Shown one piece after another: positions 39,626-48,789 of a stretch of DNA of 59,363 bases. The DNA comes from Alphaproteobacteria bacterium. Lineage in GTDB: Bacteria; Pseudomonadota; Alphaproteobacteria; JAEULC01. Where the stretch lies: positions 1 through 59,363 of the forward strand of contig JAKLKW010000005.1 in the NCBI GenBank assembly GCA_023150455.1, read 5' to 3'. The notes under the pieces were generated by a model that saw nothing but the letters and a program-made list of their open reading frames with translations, was not told the DNA's origin and made no database searches. The position numbers and the translations under genes were made by a program. How positions within the stretch are numbered: position 1 is the stretch's first letter; each line of letters opens with the position of its first letter.

Positions 39626-42334
39626 ATGACCGACCAACGCTCCGATCCTGGCCGCGAATTGCGGCCCTCGCCCGATGCGCTGCTCGAGGAGGCCGCGCAG
39701 GAAGGGCGCGGGCGGCTCAAGGTTTTCCTGGGCGCCGCGCCCGGCGTCGGCAAGACCTATGCCATGCTGGAAGCCGCGCGCCGGCGCAAGGCCGAGGGCG
39801 CCGACGTCGTCATCGGCCTGGTCGAGACGCACGGCAGGCAGGAGACCGCGGCGCTGCTCGAAGGCCTGGAGGTCCTGCCGCGCCTCGGCATCGCCTACCA
39901 GGGCCACGTCCTTGAGGAGTTCGATCTCGACGCGGCGCTGGCGCGCCGGCCGGCGCTGCTCGTGGTCGACGAGCTCGCCCATACCAACGCCGAGGGCGCG
40001 CGCCACCGCAAGCGCTACATGGACGTCGAGGAGCTGCTGAAGGCCGGCATCGACGTCTATACCACGCTCAACATCCAGCACCTGGAAAGCCTGAACGACG
40101 TGGTCGCGCGCATCACCCGCGTGCGCGTGCGCGAGACGCTGCCGGACCGCGTGCTGGAAGGCGCCAACGAGGTCGAGCTGGTCGACCTGACGCCGGAAGA
40201 CCTGCTGAAGCGCCTGGCGGAAGGCAAGGTCTACATGCCGCACCTGGCGGCTCATGCACTGGAGAACTTCTTCCGCCCGGGCAACCTGAGCGCCTTGCGC
40301 GAATTGGCGCTCCGCCGCGTGGCCGAGCGCGTCGACGACCAGATGGTCGGCTACATGCGCAGCCACGCGATCGAGGGGCCGTGGCCGGCGGGCGAGCGGC
40401 TGCTGGTCTGCGTCGGCAACGACCCGCTGGCGCCCGTCATGGTGCGCGCCGGCCGTCGCCTGGCCGACCAGCTGAAGGCACCGTGGGTGGCGCTGTATGT
40501 CGAGCGCGCCTCCACCGCGCCGCAGCGTCACGCGGAAGAGGCCCTGGCGCTGGCCGAACGACTCGAAGCACGCACGGCGCGGCTGGTAGGCAACGACCTG
40601 CCGGGAGAGATCCTGCACTACGCCCGCCGCAACAACATCACGCAGATCGTGGTCGGGCGGCCGCAGCCCGGATGGCACCGGATGTTCGTCGGCCGCGCGC
40701 TTGCCGACGCGCTGGTCGAGCGCGCCGAGGGCATCGCCATCCACATCGTGACGCCGCCGCGTCCCGAGCGGCCGCCAGGGCGACCGGCGCTGCCTGCGCT
40801 GCCGCACTGGTCGGCGGCGTTGACGGCGGTGCTCGGCATCGGCGCCGTCGTGCTGCTGGGCATGTGGATACCAGACCTTCGCGCCCTGCCGAATGTCGGC
40901 ATGCTGTTCCTGGCGGTCGTGCTGGTGAACGCCGTGCAGCACGGGTTGGCGGCGGCGCTGGTTTCCGCGCTGCTGGCGTTCGTCGCCTACAACTTCTTCT
41001 ACACCGAGCCGTATTTCACCCTCAGCGTCGCGCACTGGCACGACGTGCTGGCATTGGTCGTATTCCTGGTCGTCGCCGCCACGACCGGCAGCCTCGCGGG
41101 TCGCGTGCGCGACCAGATGGCCGCGGCCCGCGCACGCATGGCGGCGCTGCAGACGCTCTATGATTTCGCGCGCCGCCTCGGCAAGGCCAAGACCCCGGAC
41201 GAGCTGCTGCATGCCGTTGTGCTGCAGGCGCATCGCCTCAGCGGAAGGCCGGCCATGATCCTGTTGCCGGAGCAGGGCGAGCTCGTGATCCGCTATGCCT
41301 GGCCGCCGGAAGACGAGATCGAGGCAGCGGACAAAGGCGCCGCCAACTGGGCCTTCAACAACATCGAACCGGCCGGCGCGCACACCGAGACTCTGCCCTC
41401 GGCCAGATGGCATTTCCGCCCGATGCGCAGCGGCGGCCCAAAGTCCGGCAGCGGGGACGCGGTCGGCGTGTTCGGGGTGCTCGGCGCCGGCGGACCGTTG
41501 GCGTCGGACCTGGTGCAGACGCTGGATGCCATGCTTGATCAGGCGGCGGTCGCGGTCGAGCGCATCGCCTTCGCGAGCAAGGCGGCGCAGGCCGAGGCGA
41601 TGGCCGAGACCGAGCGGTTCCGCGCGGCGCTGCTGTCCTCGATCTCGCACGACCTGCGTACGCCGCTGACCTCGATCCTGGGCTCCGTGACGGCGCTGCG
41701 GCGCGATCCCACGCAGTTCGACGCGGCCGCGCGCGCGGAGCTGCTGGCCACGATCGAGGAGGAGGCCGAGCGCCTGGACCGGTTCGTCGCCAACCTGCTC
41801 GACATCACGCGGCTCGAGGCCGGCACGGTCACGCCCAAGCGCGACTGGCTGCAGGTGGCCGAGGTGGTCGATACGGCGGCGCGTCGCGTGGCGAAGCGCA
41901 TGGCCGGCAAGCGCCTGGTGCGGCGCATCCGGCACGACCTGCCCTTGCTGCGCGGCGATTTCGTGCTGCTGGAGACGATCCTGGTCAACCTCCTCGACAA
42001 CGCGATCAAGCATGCCGTCAACGCGGACCTGATCGAGGTCGAGGCCCGCGCCGCCGACGGGACATTCTCCATTTCCGTCACGGACAACGGCGACGGCGTG
42101 CCGCCCGACATGCTGCCGCGGCTGTTCGACAAGTTCTTCCGCATCCAGCGCGAGGACCGCACGGTCGCCGGCACCGGGCTCGGCCTGTCGATCTGCAAGG
42201 GCCTGGCCGAGGCGATGGGCGGCACGATCGCGGCCGAGAGTCCGGCCGTCGGCGGCCGCGGCATGCGCTTCACGCTGCGCTTCCCCGTCGAACAGCAGCC
42301 GGCGCCGCTAGAGATGAGCGAGGCGCGCGCGTGA
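39626..42334 (+). CDS. kdpD: potassium-sensing histidine kinase KdpD
   Basis: 902 residues. The N-terminal KdpD domain has an ATP-binding motif (FLGAAPGVGKTYAMLEAA) and DELAHTN, followed by a UspA-like domain (about 250-370). Four membrane helices come next (about 400-500), then a GAF-like region, and the kinase core: HisKA SSISHDLRTPLTSILGSV with the phosphorylated His, and HATPase NLLDNAIKHA and GTGLGLSICKGLAEA. It senses low K+ and phosphorylates KdpE. Its stop overlaps the kdpE start (GTGA). Regulation of kdpFABC is expected to follow this pair. Confidence 0.97.
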   Translation: MTDQRSDPGRELRPSPDALLEEAAQEGRGRLKVFLGAAPGVGKTYAMLEAARRRKAEGADVVIGLVETHGRQETAALLEGLEVLPRLGIAYQGHVLEEFDLDAALARRPALLVVDELAHTNAEGARHRKRYMDVEELLKAGIDVYTTLNIQHLESLNDVVARITRVRVRETLPDRVLEGANEVELVDLTPEDLLKRLAEGKVYMPHLAAHALENFFRPGNLSALRELALRRVAERVDDQMVGYMRSHAIEGPWPAGERLLVCVGNDPLAPVMVRAGRRLADQLKAPWVALYVERASTAPQRHAEEALALAERLEARTARLVGNDLPGEILHYARRNNITQIVVGRPQPGWHRMFVGRALADALVERAEGIAIHIVTPPRPERPPGRPALPALPHWSAALTAVLGIGAVVLLGMWIPDLRALPNVGMLFLAVVLVNAVQHGLAAALVSALLAFVAYNFFYTEPYFTLSVAHWHDVLALVVFLVVAATTGSLAGRVRDQMAAARARMAALQTLYDFARRLGKAKTPDELLHAVVLQAHRLSGRPAMILLPEQGELVIRYAWPPEDEIEAADKGAANWAFNNIEPAGAHTETLPSARWHFRPMRSGGPKSGSGDAVGVFGVLGAGGPLASDLVQTLDAMLDQAAVAVERIAFASKAAQAEAMAETERFRAALLSSISHDLRTPLTSILGSVTALRRDPTQFDAAARAELLATIEEEAERLDRFVANLLDITRLEAGTVTPKRDWLQVAEVVDTAARRVAKRMAGKRLVRRIRHDLPLLRGDFVLLETILVNLLDNAIKHAVNADLIEVEARAADGTFSISVTDNGDGVPPDMLPRLFDKFFRIQREDRTVAGTGLGLSICKGLAEAMGGTIAAESPAVGGRGMRFTLRFPVEQQPAPLEMSEARA

Positions 42335-43026
42335 CCGCCGCAGCGACCCGCCTTCTGGTGGTCGACGACGAGCCGCAGATCCGCCGCTTCCTCAAGACCA
42401 GCCTGGGGGTGCACGGCTACGACGTGATCGAGGCCGACTCGGGCGCCGCCGCGCTGCGCATGGCGACCACCGCCAGGCCCGACATGATGATCCTCGACCT
42501 CGGCCTGCCCGACCAGGACGGAGCCGAGATCATCAAGCGCATCCGCGAATGGTCGAAGATTCCGATCGTGGTGCTGTCCGCGCGCGGCGAGGAGGCGGCC
42601 AAGGTCGCGGCGCTCGACCAGGGAGCCGACGACTATGTCACCAAGCCGTTCGGCATGAACGAGCTGCTGGCCCGCCTGCGCGCCGCGTTGCGCCACCGGC
42701 TGCAGGAGCAGGGCGCGGAGCCTGTCCTCAAGCTCGGACCCCTGCAGGTCGACCTCGCGCGCCGGCTGGTCACGCGCGACGGGCAGGAGGTCAAGCTGTC
42801 GCCGCGCGAATACGACCTGCTGCGGCAGCTCGTGATCCATGCCGGCAAGGTGCTGACGCACCAGCACCTGCTGCGCGAGGTCTGGGGGCCGGCGCATACG
42901 CACGACACGCAGTACCTGCGGGTCTATGTCGGCCAGCTCCGCCACAAGCTGGAGGCCGACCCGACGCATCCGCAGTTCATCACCACCGAGCCGGGCGTCG
43001 GCTACCGGCTCCGGCTCGACGAGTAG
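42331..43026 (+). CDS. kdpE: response regulator KdpE
   Basis: 231 residues from GTG 42331, overlapping the kdpD stop by 4 bases. It is an OmpR-type regulator: acceptor Asp in MMILDLGLPDQDG, effector domain with REYDLLRQLVIHAGKVLTHQHLLREVWG and the winged-helix end EPGVGYRLRL. It activates kdpFABC when phosphorylated by KdpD. It closes the kdp cluster. Confidence 0.97.
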   Translation: MTAAATRLLVVDDEPQIRRFLKTSLGVHGYDVIEADSGAAALRMATTARPDMMILDLGLPDQDGAEIIKRIREWSKIPIVVLSARGEEAAKVAALDQGADDYVTKPFGMNELLARLRAALRHRLQEQGAEPVLKLGPLQVDLARRLVTRDGQEVKLSPREYDLLRQLVIHAGKVLTHQHLLREVWGPAHTHDTQYLRVYVGQLRHKLEADPTHPQFITTEPGVGYRLRLDE

Positions 43027-43035
43027 GCGGGCCCC

Positions 43036-43965
43036 TTACTGCTTCAGCGTCTGCACGACCTCGTCGGACGCCTTCAGCTGGCCGTCGATCATGGCGGCGT
43101 CCAGCGTCAGCATCATCGGCTTGGCGCCGTTGCTGCCGCCGGCCAGCTGCACGCGCAGCCCGTTCTTGCGGTGGCGCAGCAGCAGGTTGTGCGGCAGCGT
43201 GATCGCGAAGCCCTCGTCCATGAAGCAGACCACCGCGCCGTCGCGGTTCTTCACGCATTGCTTGTTCGCCTTGACCGCGGGCGCGATGTCCAGCTTCTCT
43301 GCCGCGTCGCTCATCGCCTGGGCATAGGCGCGCGCGGCCTCGTCGTGATGGGTCATGAAGACCGTGAGCGTGTATTGCTGCGACTTCGTTTGGCGCTCGA
43401 CGAAGCTCGACAGCTGCAGGCGCTGCTCGTAGCTAAGCTCGCGCCGGGGCCCCTCCAGGCGCACATAGGGATCGGCCTCGATGTCGACGACCGTGACGTC
43501 GCCGATGCGCCGTTCGATCGGGCGCGCGGCCGGGCGCGCGGGTGCGACCTTGTCGACCGGGCCGCGCGCGGCGGGACTGGCCGCGACGCGCTCGATCGCC
43601 CAGATGCCGCGCCTGGCGGCCTTGGCCTGTCCGGCCGCCGCCGCGTAGGCGTCGCCGGTCTTGGCGATCGGCTTGGCCCAGCCTTGCGACACCAGGACCT
43701 CGGCGAGGTCCTGCTGGCCGAGCCAGCACTGCGCCAGGATGGCCTTGCCGGCCTTGCCCTTCTCTTCGCAACGCAGCTGCTGGCGGTCGATCAGGCGGCT
43801 GAGCGCGACCGTGGCGTCGCCGGCCAGCTTGTCGCCGCGCGAGGGCGCATCGATGCCCCACAGCTTGATCGTCGTTCCCTTGCAGCTGTCGAGATGGAAG
43901 CTCTCGCCGTCGACAATGCATGCACCGATACCCGCCAGAACGGCGGCGGCCAGAAGAATCGCCAT
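43036..43965 (-). CDS. exported SNase-like protein with degenerate active site
   Basis: 309 residues with a signal peptide-like start ([23 protein letters not shown]). Residues about 20-120 follow the staphylococcal-nuclease fold (KLWGIDAPSRGDKLAGDATVALSRLI, LAEVLVSQGWAKPI). The catalytic Arg/Glu/Arg set is not conserved: KLWGIDAP has Lys where the first Arg is expected, the acidic residue after IDAP is Ser, and GKAGKAILAQC replaces the DRYGR-type stretch. Nuclease activity is therefore doubtful. The second half (about 150-309) is unrelated and unknown. It begins 110 bases from the end of the GH17 gene, same strand. Confidence 0.75.
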   Translation of the reverse strand: MAILLAAAVLAGIGACIVDGESFHLDSCKGTTIKLWGIDAPSRGDKLAGDATVALSRLIDRQQLRCEEKGKAGKAILAQCWLGQQDLAEVLVSQGWAKPIAKTGDAYAAAAGQAKAARRGIWAIERVAASPAARGPVDKVAPARPAARPIERRIGDVTVVDIEADPYVRLEGPRRELSYEQRLQLSSFVERQTKSQQYTLTVFMTHHDEAARAYAQAMSDAAEKLDIAPAVKANKQCVKNRDGAVVCFMDEGFAITLPHNLLLRHRKNGLRVQLAGGSNGAKPMMLTLDAAMIDGQLKASDEVVQTLKQ

Positions 43966-44074
43966 AGACCGATCCCCTCGTTGCGTGAAGGCCGGGACCT
44001 TAGTCCCGGGAATGTCATCTTACCATCCGTAGCGTTGCGGGTTGCAGCCCTCTTTCTCGCCCGCGGGCGACTTG

Positions 44075-45796
44075 TCACGCGGTCGGCGCCGACGCCGGGG
44101 CGATCCGGCGCGCCTGCGACCGCCGGACGAGGGCGACCGCCGGCAGCAGGGCCAGCCCCAGCGCCATGCCGCCCCAGGCCATCGCCTCGCGATTGGCAAA
44201 GTTTTCAACGTACTGGAGCAGCAAGATACCCGAGATCAAGACCGCAACGATGGCGCCGTCCAGGCGCGGCGCCGGGCTGGCTTCCAGGTAGGGCCGCCGA
44301 CCAGATATCCACAGAATCCCCAAGGCGAGGGCGAGGCCCAGCGTCGGCACCAGGAACTCGGGCAGCGGGAAGTCGCGATAGCGGCCATGGAAGATCACGT
44401 GGGTCCAGTAGAGCCAGCGGTCGGGCAGAAGCGCGAGCGGGTCGTGCAGCGCCGGCAGGTCCGGCCTGAGCGCCAGCCACAGCGTCTCGTAGAGCGCGAG
44501 CACGACGAAGACGGCCAGCAGCCGGTCGCGCCAGGGCGCGGCCCGCGGGCGATACAGCACGCCGGCGGGCCCGGTGATCGCGACCGGCGCCGGCGGTCCC
44601 GCCAGCCGCCGGAGCGTCTCGGCGAACAGCAGCAGCGCGAGCGCGGCCTGCAACGCGAATTGCAGCAGCGGCGCCAGATAGACGTCCTTGTCGTACCACT
44701 GCGCCAGGCCGCTGCCGGCGCTGACGGCCAGCATGCCGGCCAATGCCTGGGCGAGGAACGCGAGGGCGAAGGCCGCGGCGGCGCCGGGCCACAGCACGAT
44801 CATGGCGAGGCTCGCGAGCGCGCCCGCCGCCGCGGCGCCGGCAAAGTAGAGCTTCCAGCGCGGATGCTCGACGACCGGGGCGCCCGGCGCGAATTTCGGC
44901 CGGCGCTCGGCGTCCAGCAGGCCCCAGTTGGCGCCCATCGTGCCTTCGTGCGCGCTCTTCCAGGGCTGGTCGAAGGCCTCGATCAGGTTGTAGTCCATGT
45001 CCTTGTCGCGGGCCAGGCGCGCGAAGGCGTTGAAGAATCGCGCCTGCATCGCGCGCCCGGGCACGGCGCGCTCGCGGCTGCGCCCGGCGCTCGGCCAGCC
45101 GACCTCGCCGATCAGCACCGGCTTGTCCGGGAAGGCCTGCCGCACCTTGTCGTAGACCGCGACGATGTGGTCCATGGCCTCGGCGACGCCGACCGGCTCG
45201 TCCTCCCAATAGGGAAGGAAATGCACCGTGATGTAGTCGACCTCGCGCGCGAGCTCGGGGTTGCGCAGCCAGTATTCCCACACCTCGGCATAGGAGACCG
45301 GCTGGCGGACCGCCTGGCGGACGCGCCGGACATAGAAGGCCAGCTCGTCCGCCGCGAGCTCGCGGCGCAACAGCACCTCGTTGCCGACGATGACGCGCTT
45401 GACCGTCTGCGGGTAGCGGTTGGCCTCATCGATCAGCGCCGCGATCTCGATCTCGTTGCGCGCGCGGTCGGCGCCGATCCACGCCCCTTGAGTCACCTCG
45501 ATGCCGTACCTGGCCGCCAGGCGCGGCACGGCTTCGAGCCCTTCCGTGCTGGCGTAGGTGCGCACGCCTGCGACCTTGCCCTTGAGGGCGGCAAGGTCCT
45601 CGTCGATCTGGGCGACCGTGGGGTAGCGCCGTTCCAGCGGGCTTTGCCCGCGGCGGAACGGCGCGAAGGAGATGCTGCCGAGGACGCCGCCGTCCCAGGC
45701 CTGCCCGACCTCGACCGGCCGGTTCGCCGCGTGCCAGCCCGCGAAGCTCGCGAGCAGCGAAACGGCGATGGCCGTGAGCACGGTCGCGATCTTCAT
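44075..45796 (-). CDS. GH17 glucanase fused to a multi-pass membrane domain
   Basis: 573 residues from ATG 45796. A short N-terminal anchor (ATVLTAIAVSLLASFAGWHA) precedes a glycoside hydrolase family 17 domain (about 30-290) with the acid/base Glu in VGNEVLLRREL and the nucleophile Glu in LIGEVGWPSAG, both intact. The C-terminal half (about 320-560) has about seven hydrophobic segments. Such proteins in proteobacteria act on or extend beta-1,3/1,6-glucans at the cell surface (for example NdvC-like functions; family knowledge, not tested here). The neighbouring membrane gene could belong to the same envelope process. Confidence 0.85.
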   Translation of the reverse strand: MKIATVLTAIAVSLLASFAGWHAANRPVEVGQAWDGGVLGSISFAPFRRGQSPLERRYPTVAQIDEDLAALKGKVAGVRTYASTEGLEAVPRLAARYGIEVTQGAWIGADRARNEIEIAALIDEANRYPQTVKRVIVGNEVLLRRELAADELAFYVRRVRQAVRQPVSYAEVWEYWLRNPELAREVDYITVHFLPYWEDEPVGVAEAMDHIVAVYDKVRQAFPDKPVLIGEVGWPSAGRSRERAVPGRAMQARFFNAFARLARDKDMDYNLIEAFDQPWKSAHEGTMGANWGLLDAERRPKFAPGAPVVEHPRWKLYFAGAAAAGALASLAMIVLWPGAAAAFALAFLAQALAGMLAVSAGSGLAQWYDKDVYLAPLLQFALQAALALLLFAETLRRLAGPPAPVAITGPAGVLYRPRAAPWRDRLLAVFVVLALYETLWLALRPDLPALHDPLALLPDRWLYWTHVIFHGRYRDFPLPEFLVPTLGLALALGILWISGRRPYLEASPAPRLDGAIVAVLISGILLLQYVENFANREAMAWGGMALGLALLPAVALVRRSQARRIAPASAPTA

Positions 45797-46065
45797 TCCC
45801 GATCCGCTGTCCGCTGGCAGTCGTCGCGCGCGCCCGCCGCCGGCGGGGCCAAGCTGTTTCCCAGAGAAAGCGCGATGGGGCAAGCCCCTTGCCGGAAGCG
45901 CGCCGCGCGGGCGCGGGCGTGGCATGGAACGGTCACAGCGCTGCATACAATATCGCGCGCATTCCCGGCTCGAGAGCGCGCCCGGCGCGCGCAGGGGCGG
46001 CCCGGCAGCGCGCCGGGTTCCGCGTTGACCGGGCGCGTCGTTTGCGTGTCTTTTGGTGCCCGGCC

Positions 46066-47079
46066 ATGAGCACGGGGGTGACGACTTCGCCGCGGTTGCG
46101 GATTCCGTCCATCGAATGGGCGGTCATATCCGTGGCCGCGTCGATCGCGGCCGTGCTGGCGCTTGCCGTCTTCGTCGTCGGCGCCGACAAGCTGCTGGCG
46201 GACCTGGGCCGGATGACGCCCGCCATGCTGGTTTTGTGCCTGGCGGCGATGCTGTGGCAGGTGGGATGCCGGTTCCTGCGCTGGCTCGTCTACATCCGCT
46301 GCCTCGGCCTGCCGGTCTCGCCGCGCCGGGAGCTGCTCTACTACCTCGCCGGCTTCGGCGTGGCGCTGACGCCCGCCCGGCTGGGCGAGACCTTGCGCCT
46401 GTGGTTCCTGCGCCAGCGCTTCCGGGTGCCGTATCGCCGCCTGGTCGGGCTCTACGCGGCCGACCGGCTCAGCGACGCGACCGCCTATCTCGTGCTGTTC
46501 GCGATCGGTTCCACCGCCGGCCAGCAGCTTTTCCCCGTCGCCTGGATCAGCATCCTGGCGCCGATTCTCCTGGCGCTCGCCGTGGTCACGCCACGCCCGG
46601 GCATCGCGGTGCTGAATGCCGCCTATGCCGTCCTCGGCCGCTGGCGCACGCTGTTCGCCTGGCTCCGCCGCGCGATCCGCAACATGGCGGTGCTGTTCCG
46701 CCCGCGCGTCTACCTCACGGGCGTCGCGATCGGCACGGTCGGCTGGTGCGCGGCGCCGCTGATCCTGACCGCGAGCCTCGCCGAGCTCGGCATCGGCTTC
46801 GATCCGCTGCTGGCGGCCGCGTGCTACGCCGCCGGCGCCCTGGCGGGCGGCGCCAGCATGATGCCGGGCGGCGCCGGCGTGTCGGAAACCGTGCTGGTCG
46901 TGCTGCTGGTCGCCTTCGACGTGCCCTTGGACGCGGCGGTGTCGGCCACGATCATGACGCGCCTGACCTTCATGTGGGTGCCGATCGGCATCGGCGTCGT
47001 GAGCCTGCCGGTGGCGCTCCGGCGCGTGCGGGGGCTTTATGCCCCGGCCGAGGCGACCGGCCGGAGCGTCGTTCGCTGA
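46066..47079 (+). CDS. LPG-synthase-type membrane protein (YbhN family)
   Basis: 337 residues with about 8 predicted helices, starting at ATG 46066. The motifs FGVALTPARLGETLRLWFLRQRF and MMPGGAGVSETVLVVLLVAFDV identify the lysylphosphatidylglycerol synthase transmembrane region (LPG_synthase_TM). The cytosolic aminoacyl-transferase half of MprF is absent, so it is a flippase-like protein of unknown substrate. Its stop lies one base from the stop of the truncated DUF1186 gene on the other strand. Confidence 0.88.
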   Translation: MSTGVTTSPRLRIPSIEWAVISVAASIAAVLALAVFVVGADKLLADLGRMTPAMLVLCLAAMLWQVGCRFLRWLVYIRCLGLPVSPRRELLYYLAGFGVALTPARLGETLRLWFLRQRFRVPYRRLVGLYAADRLSDATAYLVLFAIGSTAGQQLFPVAWISILAPILLALAVVTPRPGIAVLNAAYAVLGRWRTLFAWLRRAIRNMAVLFRPRVYLTGVAIGTVGWCAAPLILTASLAELGIGFDPLLAAACYAAGALAGGASMMPGGAGVSETVLVVLLVAFDVPLDAAVSATIMTRLTFMWVPIGIGVVSLPVALRRVRGLYAPAEATGRSVVR

Positions 47080-47080
47080 A

Positions 47081-47647
47081 TCATTGCAGGCAGCATTTCT
47101 TGAACTTCCTGCCGCTGCCGCAGGGGCAGGGATCATTGCGTCTGACGCGGCGCATGGGATCGAAGTACGGTCCCGCGAGCCGCTCCGCCGCCGCCTCGGT
47201 TTCCCGCCGTTCCGCGCGTTTCGCCTGGTCGATCTTGTACTGCTCCGAGAAACCGTACCATTGGGAGAACGTGCCGATCGTGTCGTCGAACGGCCTGATC
47301 CGGTCGAACTCGATGCCGGCCATGCCGGTCGGATCGCCGAGCGTCCGTTGCAGGTCGCGCTCGAAGTCGTCCATCGTCATGGAAACAGGGTCGACGAAGC
47401 CGCGGCGAAACACGTCGCGTGCCGCATCGGCAAGATCGGCGTAGCCCAGATTGGCGATCACGATGGCCCAGGTGGGCCAGACGTGGTTCTCGCCCCGCGG
47501 CCGCATCGTGTCGCGGAGGTGGAGCAGATAGGCGCGCACCTCGTCGTCGGAGAAGGCGCCGTGGCGCACGAAGTACGGTAGTGCATCGAGCGCGGCGCTG
47601 CGGACGAACTCGTACGCCGTGGGCGACTCGATCACGGACTTCCATAT
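47081..47647 (-). pseudogene. 5'-truncated DUF1186/SEC-C protein remnant
   Basis: The frame from about 47647 to the stop at 47081 encodes the C-terminal half of a DUF1186 protein (KSVIESPTAYEFVRSAALDAL, then YLLHLRDTMRP) and ends in the SEC-C zinc motif NDPCPCGSGRKFKKCC. The family's N-terminal half (helical repeats and LYALYLL-type text) is missing; upstream the frame turns into unrelated sequence that runs antisense to the antitoxin gene. No start with a ribosome site is present. I read this as a gene cut at its 5' end, perhaps when the toxin-antitoxin pair arrived. A short functional protein from an in-frame GTG cannot be excluded. Confidence 0.7.
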
Positions 47648-47870
47648 GGAAGGCGGGAGGCCGATCGGTCCAGGATCTACGCATCCTCGCCGTTCGCAAG
47701 GTCGACTCGCGGGCTCCAAGACCGCTGTCGCGAGCCGACCGCCGGCAAGGTGGAGCATGCGCGAGAACCGCAGACGCCCCTTCGCGAAGGCATCGCGATC
47801 TTCGCCCGCACCCGGCGCAAGCGGGCAGATGTGTCTTGCACATATGTCAGCAACGTAATACAAGCCTCGC

Positions 47871-48128
47871 ATGAAGACGCTGACCGTTCGATTGCCGGAA
47901 TCCCTGCTCGCCCAGATCGAAGCCGAGTCGCGCCGACGCAGGGTGTCGAAATCCGACCTGGTGCGCGAGCGGCTGACACAGACAAGGAAGGCGCGCCGCG
48001 CCCGATCCTCGCTGCTCGATGCGATCGCCGACATCGTCGGCTCGGTCGATCGGCTGCCGCGCGACTTGAGTGCGCGGACCAAGAAATACCTGAAGTCGAC
48101 CGGCTATGGCAGCAAGCGCGCTCGTTGA
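47871..48128 (+). CDS. vapB: ribbon-helix-helix antitoxin (VapB/CopG-like)
   Basis: 85 residues. The RHH opening KTLTVRLPESLLAQIEAESRRRRVSKSDLVRERL binds DNA and, by analogy, represses the operon and neutralises the toxin. The C-terminus (LPRDLSARTKKYLKSTGYG) is the likely toxin-binding tail. It overlaps the toxin gene by 23 bases, typical of antitoxin-toxin pairs. Confidence 0.9.
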   Translation: MKTLTVRLPESLLAQIEAESRRRRVSKSDLVRERLTQTRKARRARSSLLDAIADIVGSVDRLPRDLSARTKKYLKSTGYGSKRAR

Positions 48129-48516
48129 CGCCGGCTACCTCGTGGCGCTCCTCAGTCGTCGCGACGCCAACCATCGCTGGGCCGCTGCGCAAGCGCCACG
48201 CTTCCCGCCGCCGTGGATGACCTGCGAAGCGGTCCTATCGGAAACCGCCCATCTGCTCGGCGGGCAAGGGGCCCGCAGCTTCGCGTCGTTGCTTCGCCGC
48301 GGCGCCGTCGTCTGCACCTACCGGTTTGCCGACGACATGGATGCCGTCCTCAAGCTGCTGGAGAAGTACGCGGAGGTGCCGATGAGTTTCGCGGACGCCT
48401 GCCTTGTGCGCATGACCGAGACACTGAGCAACCCTACGCTCCTGACGACCGACGCCGATTTCCGCATCTACCGGCGGCACGGCCGGCAGACGATTCCGTG
48501 CGTGCTGCCGCGCTGA
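48106..48516 (+). CDS. vapC: PIN-domain toxin (VapC-like ribonuclease)
   Basis: 136 residues. The four acidic residues of a PIN nuclease are seen: Asp in ALVDAGYLVALL, Glu in LSETAHLLGG, Asp in MSFADACLVRM and Asp in LLTTDADFRIY. VapC toxins cut tRNA or rRNA. It overlaps the RHH antitoxin gene by 23 bases. A tRNA-Glu gene starts 108 bases downstream on the other strand. Confidence 0.92.
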   Translation: MAASALVDAGYLVALLSRRDANHRWAAAQAPRFPPPWMTCEAVLSETAHLLGGQGARSFASLLRRGAVVCTYRFADDMDAVLKLLEKYAEVPMSFADACLVRMTETLSNPTLLTTDADFRIYRRHGRQTIPCVLPR

Positions 48517-48624
48517 GCCCGCGAACGGAGGTGCGACGCGGTCAGGCGGGCGCCGCGGGCGGGCAGCGTCCCGATCACCCCGTCGGGCAATCGGCGGTCG
48601 TTCGAGCGAACTATTTGATTCGGT

Positions 48625-48700
48625 TGGCGTCCCCTACGGGATTCGAACCCGTGTTTGCGCCGTGAGAGGGCGCCGTCCTGGGCCTCTAGACGAAGGGGAC
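48625..48700 (-). tRNA. tRNA-Glu (anticodon CTC)
   Basis: A 76-nt cloverleaf with encoded CCA (48625-48627, minus strand). The acceptor arm GTCCCC pairs with GGGGAC, the D arm includes CGTCTAGAGGCCCAGGAC, the anticodon stem GCGCC pairs with GGCGC around the loop CTCTCAC (anticodon CTC), and the T arm is CGGGTTCGAATCCCG. The structure follows bacterial tRNA-Glu. Confidence 0.95.
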
Positions 48701-48746
48701 CCCGTTGGACTGCCGGCGGCGGGCAGGGCCGGACCGCGGCGGCGAA

Positions 48747-48775
48747 GCTGTAGCCCAAGCCCATCGGGAGTTCAA
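48747..48775 (-). promoter_or_regulatory. candidate promoter for tRNA-Glu
   Basis: On the minus strand, TTGAAC (48775-48770) and TACAGC (48752-48747) are 17 bases apart, which would place a start near 48740, about 40 bases before the tRNA. Matches to the sigma-70 consensus are moderate (4/6 and 3/6). Confidence 0.35.
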
Positions 48776-48789
48776 GCCGCGTGGCGCGC

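Noticed and set aside
47677..48192. Minus-strand frame in the VapBC region
   Set aside because: Antisense to antitoxin and toxin genes, with no domain and no ribosome site.
48213..48665. Plus-strand frame ending RLASPTGFEPVFAP
   Set aside because: The end is a translation of the complement of the tRNA-Glu gene, and the rest is out of frame with the PIN toxin.
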